Below, one piece after another: positions 1-22,751 of a stretch of 64,000 bases of DNA. Made by a program: the position numbers and the translations under genes. This stretch comes from Fratercula arctica (lineage: Eukaryota > Chordata > Aves > Charadriiformes > Alcidae). The DNA lies in NCBI GenBank assembly GCA_947846985.1, contig CANTUZ010000001.1:73105021-73169020 (forward strand), written 5' to 3'. The notes under the pieces were generated by a model, which was not told the DNA's origin, did no database searches, and saw only the letters and a list, made by a program, of their open reading frames with translations. How positions within the stretch are numbered: the stretch's first letter is position 1; every line of letters starts with the position of its first letter.

Positions 1-1580
1 ATGACACAACCTCAGCAGGAGGAATGATGCTATCACAATGAAACAGTCTCCGAAGACTAGATGGACCTTAGGAGTTTATATACTGGATATATGTCATGGT
101 TTAATGAAGGTCATCTGATCTCCACTCAAGTAGTGGTAACAGCTGTTATCTTGAAGGTACCTTTATGTTTTGGTCCCAAGTGCTTGTAAACTAGATAATG
201 CAGATTTTTTTGCACCAAGTGACCTTATAAGACACTAGTGAAGTAAGGCTCTGGTTTTTAACGCATTTGCAAATTTAATATTTATCAGCATTGTGCTTAT
301 TATTTTAGTCTATGACTAATCCTTAAGAACACTACAACTATTACATGGCAAGTGTAATAGTAACTAACTGAATAAGGCAGATAGATTAAGCGTATTTAGA
401 ATTACCTATCCGAATACACACTTTAGAAAGCCATATGTAAGTTTTACAATTAGGAGATGAAAATGACATGGCTGGAGAGCAATAAACTGTTTTCTTGAGA
501 TCTCTGGTACTTGGTTTTGTCTTGGTTCAACCACACTGGAGAGAGATTTTGAGTATAAAAATTGGTCAGGTTTGAGCTTTGTTTAGAAACTTGCCTGATA
601 ATTAGATGCAAAGGCTGTTAAATATATATCCCTATTCCCCTATGCAAGCATAAATTATTTCCTGTAATAAATGTCACTGTACATGTTACTAGGCTGTATA
701 TAGATCAGAAACGGGTATTTATAATTAGCCTGTATTTGTCTTCACCTCTATCTTTGTTTCCAAGGGTTGCTATGGATAACTGTTCTTCCACCTCCTGTGT
801 TCTCATTTTGCAGGTCTTGTGAGTCTCACAAGGATGAATCCTCTCTTCCATAGCATTAAGTATTTATACAATGACCTGGTGAAGCAACCTAGGTGAAAAT
901 AGGGGCAATACTGCAATAAGTATTACCTCTTCTTGCTGTTAAATCTAAACAAAAGAATATTGCAGCCTTCCTGTGCCTTCCTAGGACGGCTGCCTCAAGC
1001 AGTGCAGGCAAACCGAGAAATATGCTAACAAGAGAAACATTTTCAGGAGTTTGCTTCTCCTCTAAACTCATAGTTCCTGGGAATGCTAAAATTTACGTTA
1101 AGTAGTATGCCCAATAGTTACGAATGACAAAAATGTCCACTTTCTCTTACACCAAGCCAAGATAACCATATCCCATCTCCTTCGATGGATATCGCTACAG
1201 TAATCCATTTATGGACTGATTTATTTCAACACATATCTGGGAATGGTAAGAACTGCAATGAAATACGTGCTACAAAATATTTCTGCCTAGCAAGGAAGAT
1301 CGCTTTCAGCTCAGCACTTCATGCTTGGAGAGACGAAGCTCTGCCTGGCACAGTGACCCAGCCGGTGGCAGGGTGGATGGAGCTGCAGCTCCAGGTCATG
1401 GGTGGGGGCCTCAACGGTGGCCTCAAGCCCCCGCCTGGCCTTCGGCTTGCTTCTGCCCTGCCACTGCAACACACCGTGCTCTTGGCCGGACTAGGGAGCC
1501 GACACAAATTTTAAAAACCCCAAGGGAAAGTGAGAGCGCTGAAAAGCAGGGCTGCTCCCACACCAGAAACCCTGACCAGG
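1..1580. other. Upstream intergenic DNA, no gene seen
   Basis: AT-rich sequence before the NIPA1 CpG island. I found no exon with family similarity, no CR1 piece and no long open frame with protein-like content. AATAAA words occur on the + strand at 481 and 666, so the 3' UTR of an off-window gene cannot be excluded, but nothing else supports it. GC content rises from about 1330 on. Confidence 0.5.
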
Positions 1581-1790
1581 CTCCCTCTGTCCTCCCGCAA
1601 ACCATGTCCTTCTGCACATCTTCTCGCATCCCCCTGTCCTCCTGCATCCCTCTGTCTTCCAGCATCCCTCTGAACATCCTCCTGCATCCCCCGTCCTCCC
1701 GCATCCCTCTGCACATCTTCCCGCATCCCTCTGTCCTCCCGCATCCCTCTGAACATCCTCCCGCATCCCCCCGCCCGTCCTCCCGCGCCC
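1581..1790. repeat. Pyrimidine-rich minisatellite next to NIPA1 promoter
   Basis: Roughly ten imperfect tandem copies of an 18-24 nt unit built from the words CCGCATCCCTCTG and (AACA)TCCTC. Variants read TGTCCTCC, CACATCTTCC or AACATCCTCC. The array has strong strand asymmetry (C/T on +, G/A on -) and merges into the CpG island. Long open frames over it on both strands are composition artefacts. Confidence 0.8.
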
Positions 1791-1983
1791 CCCTGCCCAC
1801 GGACGCTCGCAGCTGCCTCCGGCGGGGCCCGCAGCTTCCCCTCCGTGTTCCCCCACGCCGGGGACCCCCCGCCCGCCGCCCCAAAACGCCGCCAGCCGCG
1901 GCCGTGGAGTGGGGCCGGCACGGCACCTCTCTGCCCGCTGCCGCCTCGACCCCCCCACTCCATCCGCGGCGGCACAAAAGCCG

Positions 1984-1991
1984 TGACGTCA
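1984..1991. promoter_or_regulatory. CRE (TGACGTCA), upstream copy
   Basis: A perfect 8-bp palindromic CREB/ATF site, TGACGTCA, 271 bp before the NIPA1 start codon inside the CpG island. Its meaning is strengthened by an identical second site 59 bp downstream. Confidence 0.65.
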
Positions 1992-2042
1992 GAGCGGCGG
2001 TTGGCGGGGGGGGGGGGTGAAGGGAGAGCAATGCCACTGTCA

Positions 2043-2050
2043 TGACGTCA
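2043..2050. promoter_or_regulatory. CRE (TGACGTCA), downstream copy
   Basis: The second perfect CREB/ATF palindrome, 212 bp before the NIPA1 start codon and 59 bp (centre to centre) from the first. Full-palindrome CREs in CpG-island promoters are the class usually bound by CREB. Confidence 0.65.
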
Positions 2051-2261
2051 TCCTGCTGCCAGTCCCCGCGCGGGACGGGCGCCAAGGACCCGCGGCTGCC
2101 GCCGCCGCCGCCCGCTCCGGAGCCGCCCCCCGACGGGGCGGGCCGCGCAGCGCGGCGCGGCGCAGCGCAGGGCGGGGCGGGTCCCGGGGCCAGAAGCCGC
2201 TGCCGGGTGCGCTGGGCCCGGTCAGCCGCCGCCGCCGCGCCAGCAGCTGTCGGCGGGGGCG

Positions 2262-12855
<10,594 letters not shown>

Positions 12856-15800
12856 AATATTTTTGAGGGGAAACTGGATGGCTCAGGGAAGGATGCAGAG
12901 CATTTCTAGGTCACTGATTCAAATATGATTCAGGTTGGTAGCCACCCTCTGACGATTTGGTGGCCTACATGAAATGAATTGGAGGCCTCCATCCAGTTTC
13001 AAAGGAACAGTTGTCCATGTACCCCAGTCAACACAATAAATGACCTTAATTGGAACCACTGATTGAGTGAGCATAGGGACCGATGTATTTCCTTATTGTA
13101 AAAGGTAATCCATCAGAAAAGATTGGGGGATGTTCTGACAGACCTGTGTGTGAAAACTTGTTTTGTGGCTTTTCAGGTACTGTGTCTGTGGGCAGAGAAC
13201 ATCAGTTTCTAATGCACTCAATCTGACACCTTTCATGAGTGACGTATACCTTAAAATATGGGGGGGGAAAAAGTGAGTGGAACAATTTGTTAATCTTAAT
13301 ATAGCAATGTGTTCACCGTCAAGGCTGTGAATTCTGAGACAAATGTTGGTTGACCCACAGACTGCAGATTTGTCCTTTTTAGAGACTGTCTTGGCAACTT
13401 GGTCTGCCATGCGGTGAAGACACTGGGGAGTTTTAAATTGAATTCTTTATACAGAGCAGTGGACCCTTAAAAATCTTTCATTAATTACTTATCAGCTGAT
13501 GGTAGTGTCCAGGTATGCATTTTTCTTTGTAACTTATGTGCATTAAGACATACCGCCTTCATCTGAGTTTTTATTTGTGAGCAGACAGAAAGACTGTGAA
13601 GGATGTGGAAATGATGCACAGACTCATTGCCTATATGGTGGCTTACTTGTAAGCAGCTCAGAACTATTTCAGTGCCTTTGTAATCCAAAAATACTGCATA
13701 CATGTGAATGTATCTGTTTCAGATGGCTTATACTTGCTTAATAATTCCATTTCACTGTCTATAATATTGGACTGTATTCAAATTCTAAACAGGTAAAGCA
13801 TCCAGAAGAAGCTATATGTTTTTGGAAGAATTTGCAAACCTGAACTGAAACCCTCAGATGCCTTGACAGCTTCTGAAAAACCCATAGTCCTAATAGGAGG
13901 AGGTAATCTACAAGAGGACTGTTTAAAGCAGTCCAGCATCCTTGCATTCTAGTTAAGTGACTACATACAGGAAACCATTTTGTGAAGTGGCCAATAAGCA
14001 GCAACCACAAAAAAAATAAATTTAAGAGAGAGAAGAGCAATGAGATTTGTCATAGCTCAAACAAAGATGGTCTGATCCTCTTGTAAAGTGGGAAAATGAG
14101 GTTTAAGACTGAAAAAGCACAGGCATTCAGAGAGCTGAGTTTCAGATAACCAACAGGGATATACATTCAGATCCAGTAATTTACAGACCTATGTGAACAG
14201 TTCAGCAATAATATTTTGACAAGTACTACAAAAACCTTAAACTTTTAAGATTGGAATGATTCTGAACTGTTCAGTTTAAACCATTTAGAGAATACTGCTG
14301 TGTCAAAGAAAGAAACAGTTAATTTTCATGTTGTACTTATATTTGGTAGTTAAAACATCATGAGTCAAAAACTTCTAAGGAAAGCTTGAAAATTAATGAA
14401 TGTTGGTTTCCATTTAAGTACAAAAAAGGAAGGGTGTGGTGGAACTCAACATCTCTAGTTCAGAACATCTCTTGAAACAGACAAAAATACACAATGTGAT
14501 TAAGAGGCAGCATTTGAAAAAAGTCCCTGACACTTTATCAAGAAATCGAGAATGTAGCTTTGGGGCTGGCTGACAGGAATGCGGATGTTGATTAGTGGGG
14601 AGTAATACTGTCCACTCTCGTGACGTTTTTTGTTGACCTGAATTACCTTAAAACTCAGCATCCACCTTCACTTAAAAGAAATGTTACAAGCCCTTCTGAT
14701 AGTAGCAATAATCATGAACAGTGAATCCTAAAGATTTAGTATTCTGAAGGGACCCACTATGTTATTTGGAAGCTTCTTTTATAACTCCAGACTGGGGAGG
14801 AAATGACTCTGCGTTGGCAGAAATGCAGGTTGTTATAGACCAGCACAGAAATTGCGTATCTTGGTGAAAGAAGAGAAAAGGCCATCTTCATGGATTTTCA
14901 AATATTGTGTATGGTTTCTAGAAAGTTTGAGAATTGTAGATGAGGGGAATTGGACTATGAAAGGTGGTTAAAACTAACCTCTGTCGATTATTGATTGGAA
15001 GATGGTATCTTGGTTGTCAGCAAACAGTTATGTTTTGTCATATTAATTCCCTTTTTCTGATTAGAACTAGAGCTGTACGTGGGTTATGAGACCTGTAGTG
15101 ACCTACTTTTTAAAACGATGTTAGCTGTTTTCTGAAGCAGTCAAGTTGTCTTTTCAAAATTCAGATTCAGAGTTCATGAGTTGCACGTTGGTTTTGTACT
15201 AGCCTTTAATCTCTGAAGACTTCTGTGAAAATCTTTAGGTTAAAATGGAAATGATTGGGGCCTCATCTTAGTCCTCTCCTGGCCATATTTTTTTGTCTTC
15301 CTTTGTTCTAAAATTCATTCCTATTTATTTAGAAAGTGCCTATCCTAGTATGTTAGGTGCATATGCAAATTATCAGTAAACATTAGATCTAGAAAAATTT
15401 GACTGCCCTGTCTAAACCTTGCCATTTCCTGCACCACACACACAAGTTGACTTGATAAGCACTCACTATGCAGAGTAAGAATAAAGTAGCAGCTGTGTTC
15501 TGTGGTCCTAACCATCTTCACAGCTAGTACATGTCTGCATAGGTTTCTTCTCTTCTTCCCCAGCTGCTCCTCATCTGTGATGAGCTTTCTAGAGATGCCT
15601 AGTTAACCTTGTAGTTTAAAACAGAGATGTCAAAAAGCCAGCACATAAAGTGAAAGAGATTCTCGTGGCCTTGCACATCATTTTTATCTGCAGCCTTTTA
15701 CATCATGAATGCTAAATAATGGAAACCTGTATTTTTGCTACCTTGTTCAGTATGCAGCAGTTCTGCTGTACCTGGATCTAGTTCAGTTCTAACTTTAGAA

Positions 15801-17645
15801 ATGTATTAACATTTTATGTTGTCACTGTTGGTATGGTTCTTCCCCCCTCCATCCCACGCCCTCTTCATTCTAGGTGTCCTGCCTTTTTTAGACCCATTGC
15901 TTTTCTCATTTAAAAGGAGGCACTGTTGAAGTTGCATTTTAGCCATTCCCTCTTTTTTCTTTTTTTTCCCACCCCTTTGACAAGTAAGCACTTTGAATAA
16001 GACAGATATTTGAATTCCATCATCTCAGGGAGCAAATGTGCGTAGTTGTCTCCTGAGCTTTGGTGTCCCTCATGGGTCTGCCCTTTTCACCTTCTCTTTG
16101 CGTAACATCTATCGATAGCTACGAGCCAGATGACTTCGGTTCTGATTCCAAAGTAGAAGCGGGAGAGGCTACACAAACAAAAAGTGGACTCGTTACAGTG
16201 GTGGGATGCATCTGAATGAAATTCAAATCCATCTGAAAGGTGTATGTCTGGCTTCTATTATACTTGTCAAACACATTTCCTTGGTACTCACTTCAAGATA
16301 GCTCTTTGATCATTATCCCTTCAGTGTATGGAGGATTTACGTGTGTCAGTCACGATCTTTATTAGGTGTCAAACACAAAAATCCCTCAAATATTCAGTAG
16401 GAGAATAGAAACCTTTTTGATACAACCAAAAAAACCCCATAATTTGATACACCGTCAATAATTCTGTAAAAAAAAGAAAAATATCTAAACGAGTTATCTG
16501 CTGTATTGACTTTCCAGGACTCTGTATGTGTAAATAGAGCCTATTTATTAGTGAGCTGCAACTAACATTAATAAGAACCTGTTATATCACAGTTTGACAA
16601 CTGAGGCTTCCTATTAATAATCTCAGTTTATATTGAACTTATGTATTTTTCTGAAGTAACTAGCACTGAAAAATGAAAACACTGGATTTTATTTGTTGAA
16701 ATACTAGAATCTGAGGTTTAGCTTTCCTTTTTATTTAAAAATAGAGGATTTGTATTTGAAGAAAGATTTGGGGTTATTAAATATGGGGTGCTTAAAATGG
16801 GCCCTTGTTGCATGTTCTACCCTTTTCACCTTCTTGTTTCATAAATATAAAACATCAAGGATTCTACAGATCTTCGTCAGTTGTCTTGAGATGGTGTAAC
16901 TGCTTAAGTTTTGCTGTTAAATCAAATGTTCTCAAACGTTTATCTATTATCTGTTATCTTTTCTTCATGGAGATTAGTCTTTGTAATAATTCTTTGGTGC
17001 TATTGAATATGGGCTTAAGTGATGCAGAATTTTAGCATGCACCATGTTAGGCACCAACGACGTCAACAGTTATTATTACTACTGCCCAAGTGTTTCAGAC
17101 AGCACTGCTGAAATGTTATGGATTAAGAAATCTTTTTTTAAAAGCTGCAAATAATTTTTTATGTTTTTTTGTTGTGTTCCGCCCCCCCTCCCTCCCTTCC
17201 CCTGACAGTTGCTCTACAGAGTGGAAAATATTACACAGAAGGGATATTTTTAAGTTAAATCCTTTTTCAACTGTGGAACTTTTTTTTTTTAATAACTACT
17301 TTTTTTTTTTCCTGGAATGTAAAAAATAGTTCTAATGGGATATGGGGAAAAGGTGGATGGCAACAAACATACAGTGTCAGGTTTGGTTGCTTCAATGCTA
17401 TTGCAATATAGTTACTACGGATTACATAAAAATGGTTTATTTTATTAGCTTCCAAATAATGTATATATAGATTTGTTAATGGCTTACAAGTCAAGCTTAC
17501 TCTCTTTGCTTTTTAAGAAATAGTTATAGGCATGTTGTATTTGCCTTGTGTAAATTATAAAAGGCTATTTATTAAGTTTTCTGATAACTAATCTATTTAT
17601 TAACCTGTATTGTTTTAAAATAAATGATTTATTTCTAGCTCAATG
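12856..17645 (+). other. NIPA1: NIPA1 3' UTR
   Basis: The region after the stop has no recognised transposon and no coding exon, and it ends in AATAAA at 17619-17624 followed by GT-rich sequence. A 3' UTR of about 4.8 kb is in line with the very long 3' UTR of mammalian NIPA1. An earlier AATAAA near 13036 could give a short form. The UTR extent is inferred. Confidence 0.6.
17619..17624 (+). terminator. NIPA1: Probable NIPA1 polyadenylation signal
   Basis: A canonical AATAAA with GCTTGTTTAGTGAC following about 25 bases later. It is the last strong signal before the sequence changes to repeat-bearing spacer. Confidence 0.55.
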
Positions 17646-18380
17646 CTTGTTTAGTGACTCCTCTTTATCACACGGGGAAAAAAAAAATAAAAATCAGTTT
17701 CCCACACATCTAGCTGCTGTACAGCCTGATCTCAATTCCTAAGCCCAAACTATTTCCCTTACCCTTTAATAAAATAGCAGCCTTGCTTTTACTGAGAGAA
17801 GTGGATTCTTTCGTGTTTACAGATTAGTTGCCACACGAAGGGCTCAGCTGTTGTATAGAGGTGTCTACCAGCAAGCTGTAGACTTAATTTCTTCATTGTT
17901 TTGAAGTTGTCTCACAGGTAAAATGACCGCTTCTCTGGTAGAAATGTCTGTTGGGGGCTGAGCTGCTTTAAACTGTCTTAAGGGTCACCATGTGCTCCAT
18001 TCATGCGTTGCTGTACATTGGCTGCTTGCTACAGCTTTTATTTCAAGATATGCTACTCCACAGTTGGGTGTGCGTCGAGTGGCAACAGCTGTAAGGAAGT
18101 CTGTCTCACCAGTCTAATTTACTGTCATAAGAGCTTCCTGCAGAAAGAATCACTTGGAAAATCACAGTGGCTGCCCATCTAGGTCCTAGCTCCTCACATC
18201 AGGTACTGGCAAATACATGACTTTCAGGCATGTTTTGGGTTTTTTTTCTGGTTTGGATTTTGGTTTTGTTTTTTTAATTGTGGGATTTATGATTAAGAAC
18301 TGTTTCAGTTTTTGCGCTTGTTTTTTGGAGGATGCATCAGTATTACTACTGGTCAAAATTAAAAGTTAACTTTTAAACAA

Positions 18381-18475
18381 TGAAATTAGCTTCTCTCCAA
18401 TATAGAATGTTGTACACAGTGGAAAAGATTAGCATGGCTTCTTTACGGGGTACGTCACTGCAATTTTATTTTTAA
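18381..18475 (+). pseudogene. Decayed U6 snRNA-like retrocopy
   Basis: The core GGAAAAGATTAGCATGGC matches the U6 central region (ACAGAGAAGATTAGCATGGC). It is preceded by an AATATA...ACACAG stretch and followed by a diverged GTACGTCACTGCAATTTT that parallels GATGACACGCAAATT, then a T-run. There are many mismatches and no intact 5' end, so it is not a working gene. Confidence 0.45.
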
Positions 18476-18937
18476 AGGTGTTGATGATATTAATGCAACA
18501 TACAAGATAGACCAGAAAACCAGAGAGGCTTTTCTTTCTACATGCAGCATCTCTGATCTTTAAGTAAATAGGATAAGGAATATGTATTTTGAGAACACAT
18601 TTTTAGCAGGAAAATTCAACTCTATTTTCTTCTTGTGCATATCTGGAATTAGGCCTCTATGGCAGCGTTGTAAAATCAAGTATGCCATTTATGCCACCAT
18701 TATTGAAGGTCTGGAATATAAACAATCCTGAGCATATGTATCTCACCCACACAGTTCATATGGGAAGAGTGTTAAAGACTAAAATCTTGGCGGGGGGGGG
18801 AAGTCCCATTGATTTTTTTTTTTTCTGATGTTTAGTTTCAGACCTTAAGCAGAGTCCCTTAAATCCCTTGTAAGGGACAGCGCAACTGTTGTATACTCGC
18901 AGACATAGCTTCTTTGTGCTGCTCAGCTGTCTGCATG

Positions 18938-19025
18938 AATCATGGAATTGTCTAGGTTGGAAGGGACCTTTAAGATCATCGAGTCCAACCATCAACCTAA
19001 CACTGCCAAAACCACCACTGAAACA
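18938..19025 (-). mobile_element. CR1 LINE 3'-end fragment
   Basis: AATCATGGAATTGTCTAGG and the following GGAAGGGACCTTTAAGATCA and GAGTCCAACC words are the reverse complement of a CR1 3' tail. It breaks off after about 90 bases. Confidence 0.8.
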
Positions 19026-19661
19026 AATGCAACAGGGACATGGCCACCAGAGACTTTGTTACAGCTGCCCAATTCCTTGATCGATTTTTCTGCCAAGTAC
19101 AGAGCTCGCTGGATTCACCACCCTGGTGGGTTGCTTTCAAACTGCCAGCTGGCACCATTCCATCCAGGGACCATGTACCAGAGAGCGGCTCTGGGTAGCC
19201 GGCGCATGGTGGCTTTCATTGCAGCCCCTTCACTGCCTGTACGCAGTTGGAAATCACTGCACAAGGGTCCACTGGTGTGCAACACAAGCTAGACTACCTG
19301 CTAACCCGGTAATGTTTCCCGAGGCTGTGTGGGTGGCATTTTTGCTTTGTCCTTTTTAAACCTTATGAGATGTTTATACACGTAGTAGATACTGTGCCCT
19401 AAAAAATCCTGTCTGTAGACTTGCAAAAGTACACACACTACCTGACCTCTCTTGTGAAATTCTTTGAGCACAAAGATGGCTTGTGCTGCTGAGTTACCCT
19501 ACAAGAATGGGTTAGGCAGGTTACCACCGTTTTGGTATTTGGAGTTCTTTCCAAATATTCCACAAACATACCTGAAATACCATGCTGTTGCAAATTATTG
19601 AGAGATAAGCTTTGAGTATTTTCTGTTACCGATCGTAACCCCTGGCTTTAAACTAAAGATG

Positions 19662-20075
19662 TAATCATAGAATGGTTTGGGCTGGAAGGGACCTTAAAGA
19701 TCATCCAGTTCCAACTCCCGGCCATGGGCAGGGACACCTCCCACTACACCAGGTTGCTCAAAGCTCCATCCAGCCTGGCCTTGAACACTTCCAGGGACGG
19801 GGCCTCAACATCTCTGGGCAACCTGTTCCAGTGCCTCACCACCCTCAGAGTTAAGAATTTTCTCCTGATATCTAACCTAAATCTCACCTCTTTCAGTTTA
19901 AAACTGTTACCTCTTGTCGTATCACTACACTCCCTGATAAGAGACCCTCCCCATCTCTCCTGTAGGCCCCCTTTAGGTACTGGCAGGCCACTATAAGGTC
20001 TCCCTGGAGCCTTCTCTTCTCCAGGCTGAACAACCCCAACTCTCTCAGCCTGTCCTCATAGGAGAAGACAGATCT
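19662..20075 (-). mobile_element. CR1 LINE, 5'-truncated copy
   Basis: Reads in reverse from the 3' tail (ATCATAGAATGGTTTGGGC) through GCCATGGGCAGGGACACCTC, GGCAACCTGTTCCAGTGCC and TGTAGGCCCCCTTTAGGTAC to CTCAGCCTGTCCTCATAGGA. This is a typical avian CR1 of about 410 bases covering the 3' UTR and the end of ORF2. 5' truncation is normal for the family. Confidence 0.93.
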
Positions 20076-20429
20076 CTTTGCCTTCTCATTAAGGAGAAAT
20101 CTCTTAATTTATTGTGCCAAATTGAGATCACTTTAAAAAATTTAGATTTTGTTTAAACATATGATGGTATGTTAAGTGGAACTAGCAGTTGAAGAAACAT
20201 GAACAGGAGGACTAACACATAATGACTTAAGTCCCACAAAAAGTCTGTAATGCTAAAATGAGTCAAGTTAATATTTTCAGGTGTTTGTTCTCTTCAGTAT
20301 TATTTTAACTCAGGAATATATACATGTACGTGTTTCCAAAATTTGGCATAATCACAAGCTCATTAATTCCTTTAGCTCCTTTAAACTGTCATGGCCATGG
20401 GTACTTACCCGGGAAAAACTGGGTGGGGG

Positions 20430-21420
20430 GAGTTTAACGGGCGTACCTGGGGTACGAGGGAGGCCGGCTGCCGGGAAGCGGGTCGCCCTGAGGCGCCGCC
20501 CGCCATTCCTGACAGGGGACGGTGAGGGCCGAAGCCAACGCTGAGTAAGGCGAAGCCGCTTCCACAACGAGCCTTTACCCCCGTCCCGGGGCCCGGCGGT
20601 GCCCAGGCGGGCCGCTGGGGGCCGCCACCGGGAGGCGGTTACCGGCCGTTAACGGCGGCAGAGAGGGAGGCGCACGTGACCCGCGACGGGCGGGGCGTCC
20701 TCCGCCGCCTCGCTCTGGGCCGGGCCGCGCCCCTTCCGGCGGGCGCTGCCGGAACCAGCGGGGAGGGGGTGGCCGGGCCCGGGACGCCGATTGCCCACTC
20801 GCCTGTCGCCGCCCGCCGCCGGTCCCCCGTCCCGTCCCCTCATGGCGGTGGAGCGCCCGCTCCGGCCTCCCCCTCCCCCCTCTCCTCCTCTTTGTCCGCG
20901 CGCGGCGGCGGCGGGGCCGCTCCCGGCGGGGATGTGAAGGGCGGTGAGCGCAGGTAACCGGGGACGGGGCCCGGCCGGTGGCGGGGGCTGGCTGAGGGGC
21001 GGGGGCGGCGGCGGGCCCGGACGGCCCCTCGGAGGGCGGGGTGAGGAGGGGAGGCGGCGACTGGGGGCGATCGGGCCGTTGGCGGCGGGGGGGAAGCCGG
21101 AGAGAGGGCCCCGCCACTGGGAGCGGCCCTGCCCATGCCTCCGGGCCGGCCTCGCCGCCCAGGGACTCCCGGCTGTTCCCGGCCGCTGCCTGCCTCCTGA
21201 TGCCACCGGTGCCAGGTGTCTCCCTTCCTTCCTTCCCCCTCGCTCCCTCTCCCTGAGCTGCGCAGGGTGCGGGGCGTTGGGCGCCGCGGGAGAGGAGCGG
21301 GCAGGCCGGGGCGAGCCGTGCCGCCTGCGGGCGGGCGGCGGGGGTTGCGTGGCTGTCAGGGCTGCGGCGTTTGAAGCTGGTTGCAGAAGGCCACGGAGAC
21401 CTTGGCCGGGTTGGTTTTGG
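20430..21420 (+). promoter_or_regulatory. NIPA2: NIPA2 CpG-island promoter and first exon region
   Basis: An abrupt CpG-dense island without a coding exon. Splice donors fit at GGGCG|GTGAGC (20943/20944) or GCGCAG|GTAACC (20953/20954), so an untranslated first exon probably ends there. An E-box CACGTGAC lies at 20673-20680 and a YY1-like CATGGCGG at 20841. The coding exons of NIPA2 follow 8 kb downstream with no other gene between. The exact transcription start is not determined. Confidence 0.7.
20673..20680. promoter_or_regulatory. E-box / CLEAR-like site CACGTGAC
   Basis: CACGTGAC in the NIPA2 CpG island matches the core of USF and TFEB/CLEAR sites (GTCACGTGAC, first two bases different). 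Confidence 0.4.
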
Positions 21421-22726
21421 CGTCGTGGGGAAGCTTGCTGTGGCTTGGGCTCAGAAAGCCAAGGTGAAAATATAAAAATCTGGATGTTTGTTAGGCTTTC
21501 TGGCTGGGCAGAACTGGCGGGTTACAGTACGTGAGTTCTGCCAGAGCTCCGGAGCTGTTTGTGCTTCTTCACGGAGCGTGTGTGTGTGTGAGTGTTGTTA
21601 ATCGGGGAGCTAAACCAGTTTGTCTTCCGTTTGGCTCGGGAGTGAGTTCAGCTGAGGTTGAGGGCTGTGCAGCGTGGTTCCAGATCAGGTTCGGCAGAGC
21701 TTCAGGGCCCTGGCAGTGCTTTAGTTTGAGGAGGAGAAAAAAAAAAAATAGTATTAGCTTTGCATTGTAGTTCAGAATGATGGTTTGTGTTCATTCTTAC
21801 ACTGTGAAGATATAGACTGGGTCTGACTCTTTAGTCCCTGATTTCTTTTTTTCTGATCTTTTCTTTTTCAACCAGTCAACTTTCTCCATTTTCCTGCAAC
21901 GTTATTTTTAATGAAAACGTCATCATAAAACATAATGCAAACATTATTTTTAATGAAAGCATAATAAACATAAATTGTCATGGTTCTTTATGAATGCTTT
22001 TGATGTGCCTCATTGTATACAGTTAGCTTTTTTTTCCCCTCCAACTTAAAAAATTAGTTGATAGGAAATTATTGCGTAACTTTTCATCAGTATCATATTT
22101 GGATTTTAGTGTCATACTGGTTCTGTTTTTGTTAAAGTTACTAATTCTCAGGATAAAATCCCGGCAAATGGAATGCAGTCATGTCAAAGGAAAAAACAGT
22201 GACTAATGTCTAGATTCGACTTCAGCTTACTGGGTTATCTTAAATTTGAAACCGACTATCTTAAATCCTAAAGGTAGAACTTCAGTGAACCTGTGCTGGT
22301 GACTCACCCTACTGGATGAAGCAGGTCATATCATCGGCTCTTGTCTTGAATCTATTTTGATACACTTCCAGGAAACACAGTCAATACAGTATTACCTGTA
22401 AATCTGTAGTTTGCGTTTAGTTAATAAATAACGCTCTGTTTTAGTGAAGTTACTTTTTAGTTTCATGTGAAAATGTTTTAATTGAAGAGCATTCTTTTTA
22501 TAGAAGAGAGAATAACTACGAATAGCAAACAATAAGATGTACAACAAAGTTTAGTGTGGCATTTTAGTGTGGCCAGTTTCTTAAGATGGAATGCTTGTTA
22601 GTTTTACTTTATCAATAGAAATCTGCTATAAAGGATAAGTTTAACTAAAACTTTTAAAAGAGGCAACTTTAGAACTGTTAATGTATGTTTTGCTTTCTGA
22701 TTACTTGTGCTAAGTGCCTCTAACAG

Positions 22727-22751
22727 TATATTATATATATGCATATATATA
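22727..22751. repeat. TA microsatellite
   Basis: An imperfect (TA)n run, interrupted by GC, in an AT-rich part of the NIPA2 5' intron. Confidence 0.75.

Larger units (their letters stand above)
17646..20430. other. NIPA1-NIPA2 spacer
   Basis: About 2.8 kb between the inferred NIPA1 end and the NIPA2 CpG island. It contains a U6-like fragment (18381-18475), a short CR1 piece (18938-19025), an unclassified GC-richer block (19026-19350) and a larger CR1 copy (19662-20075). No gene was seen. Confidence 0.65.

Noticed and set aside
20575..21534. Several overlapping open frames on both strands in the NIPA2 CpG island
   Set aside because: Same composition effect, with Pro/Arg/Gly-rich products and no family similarity. 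The region fits a noncoding first exon.
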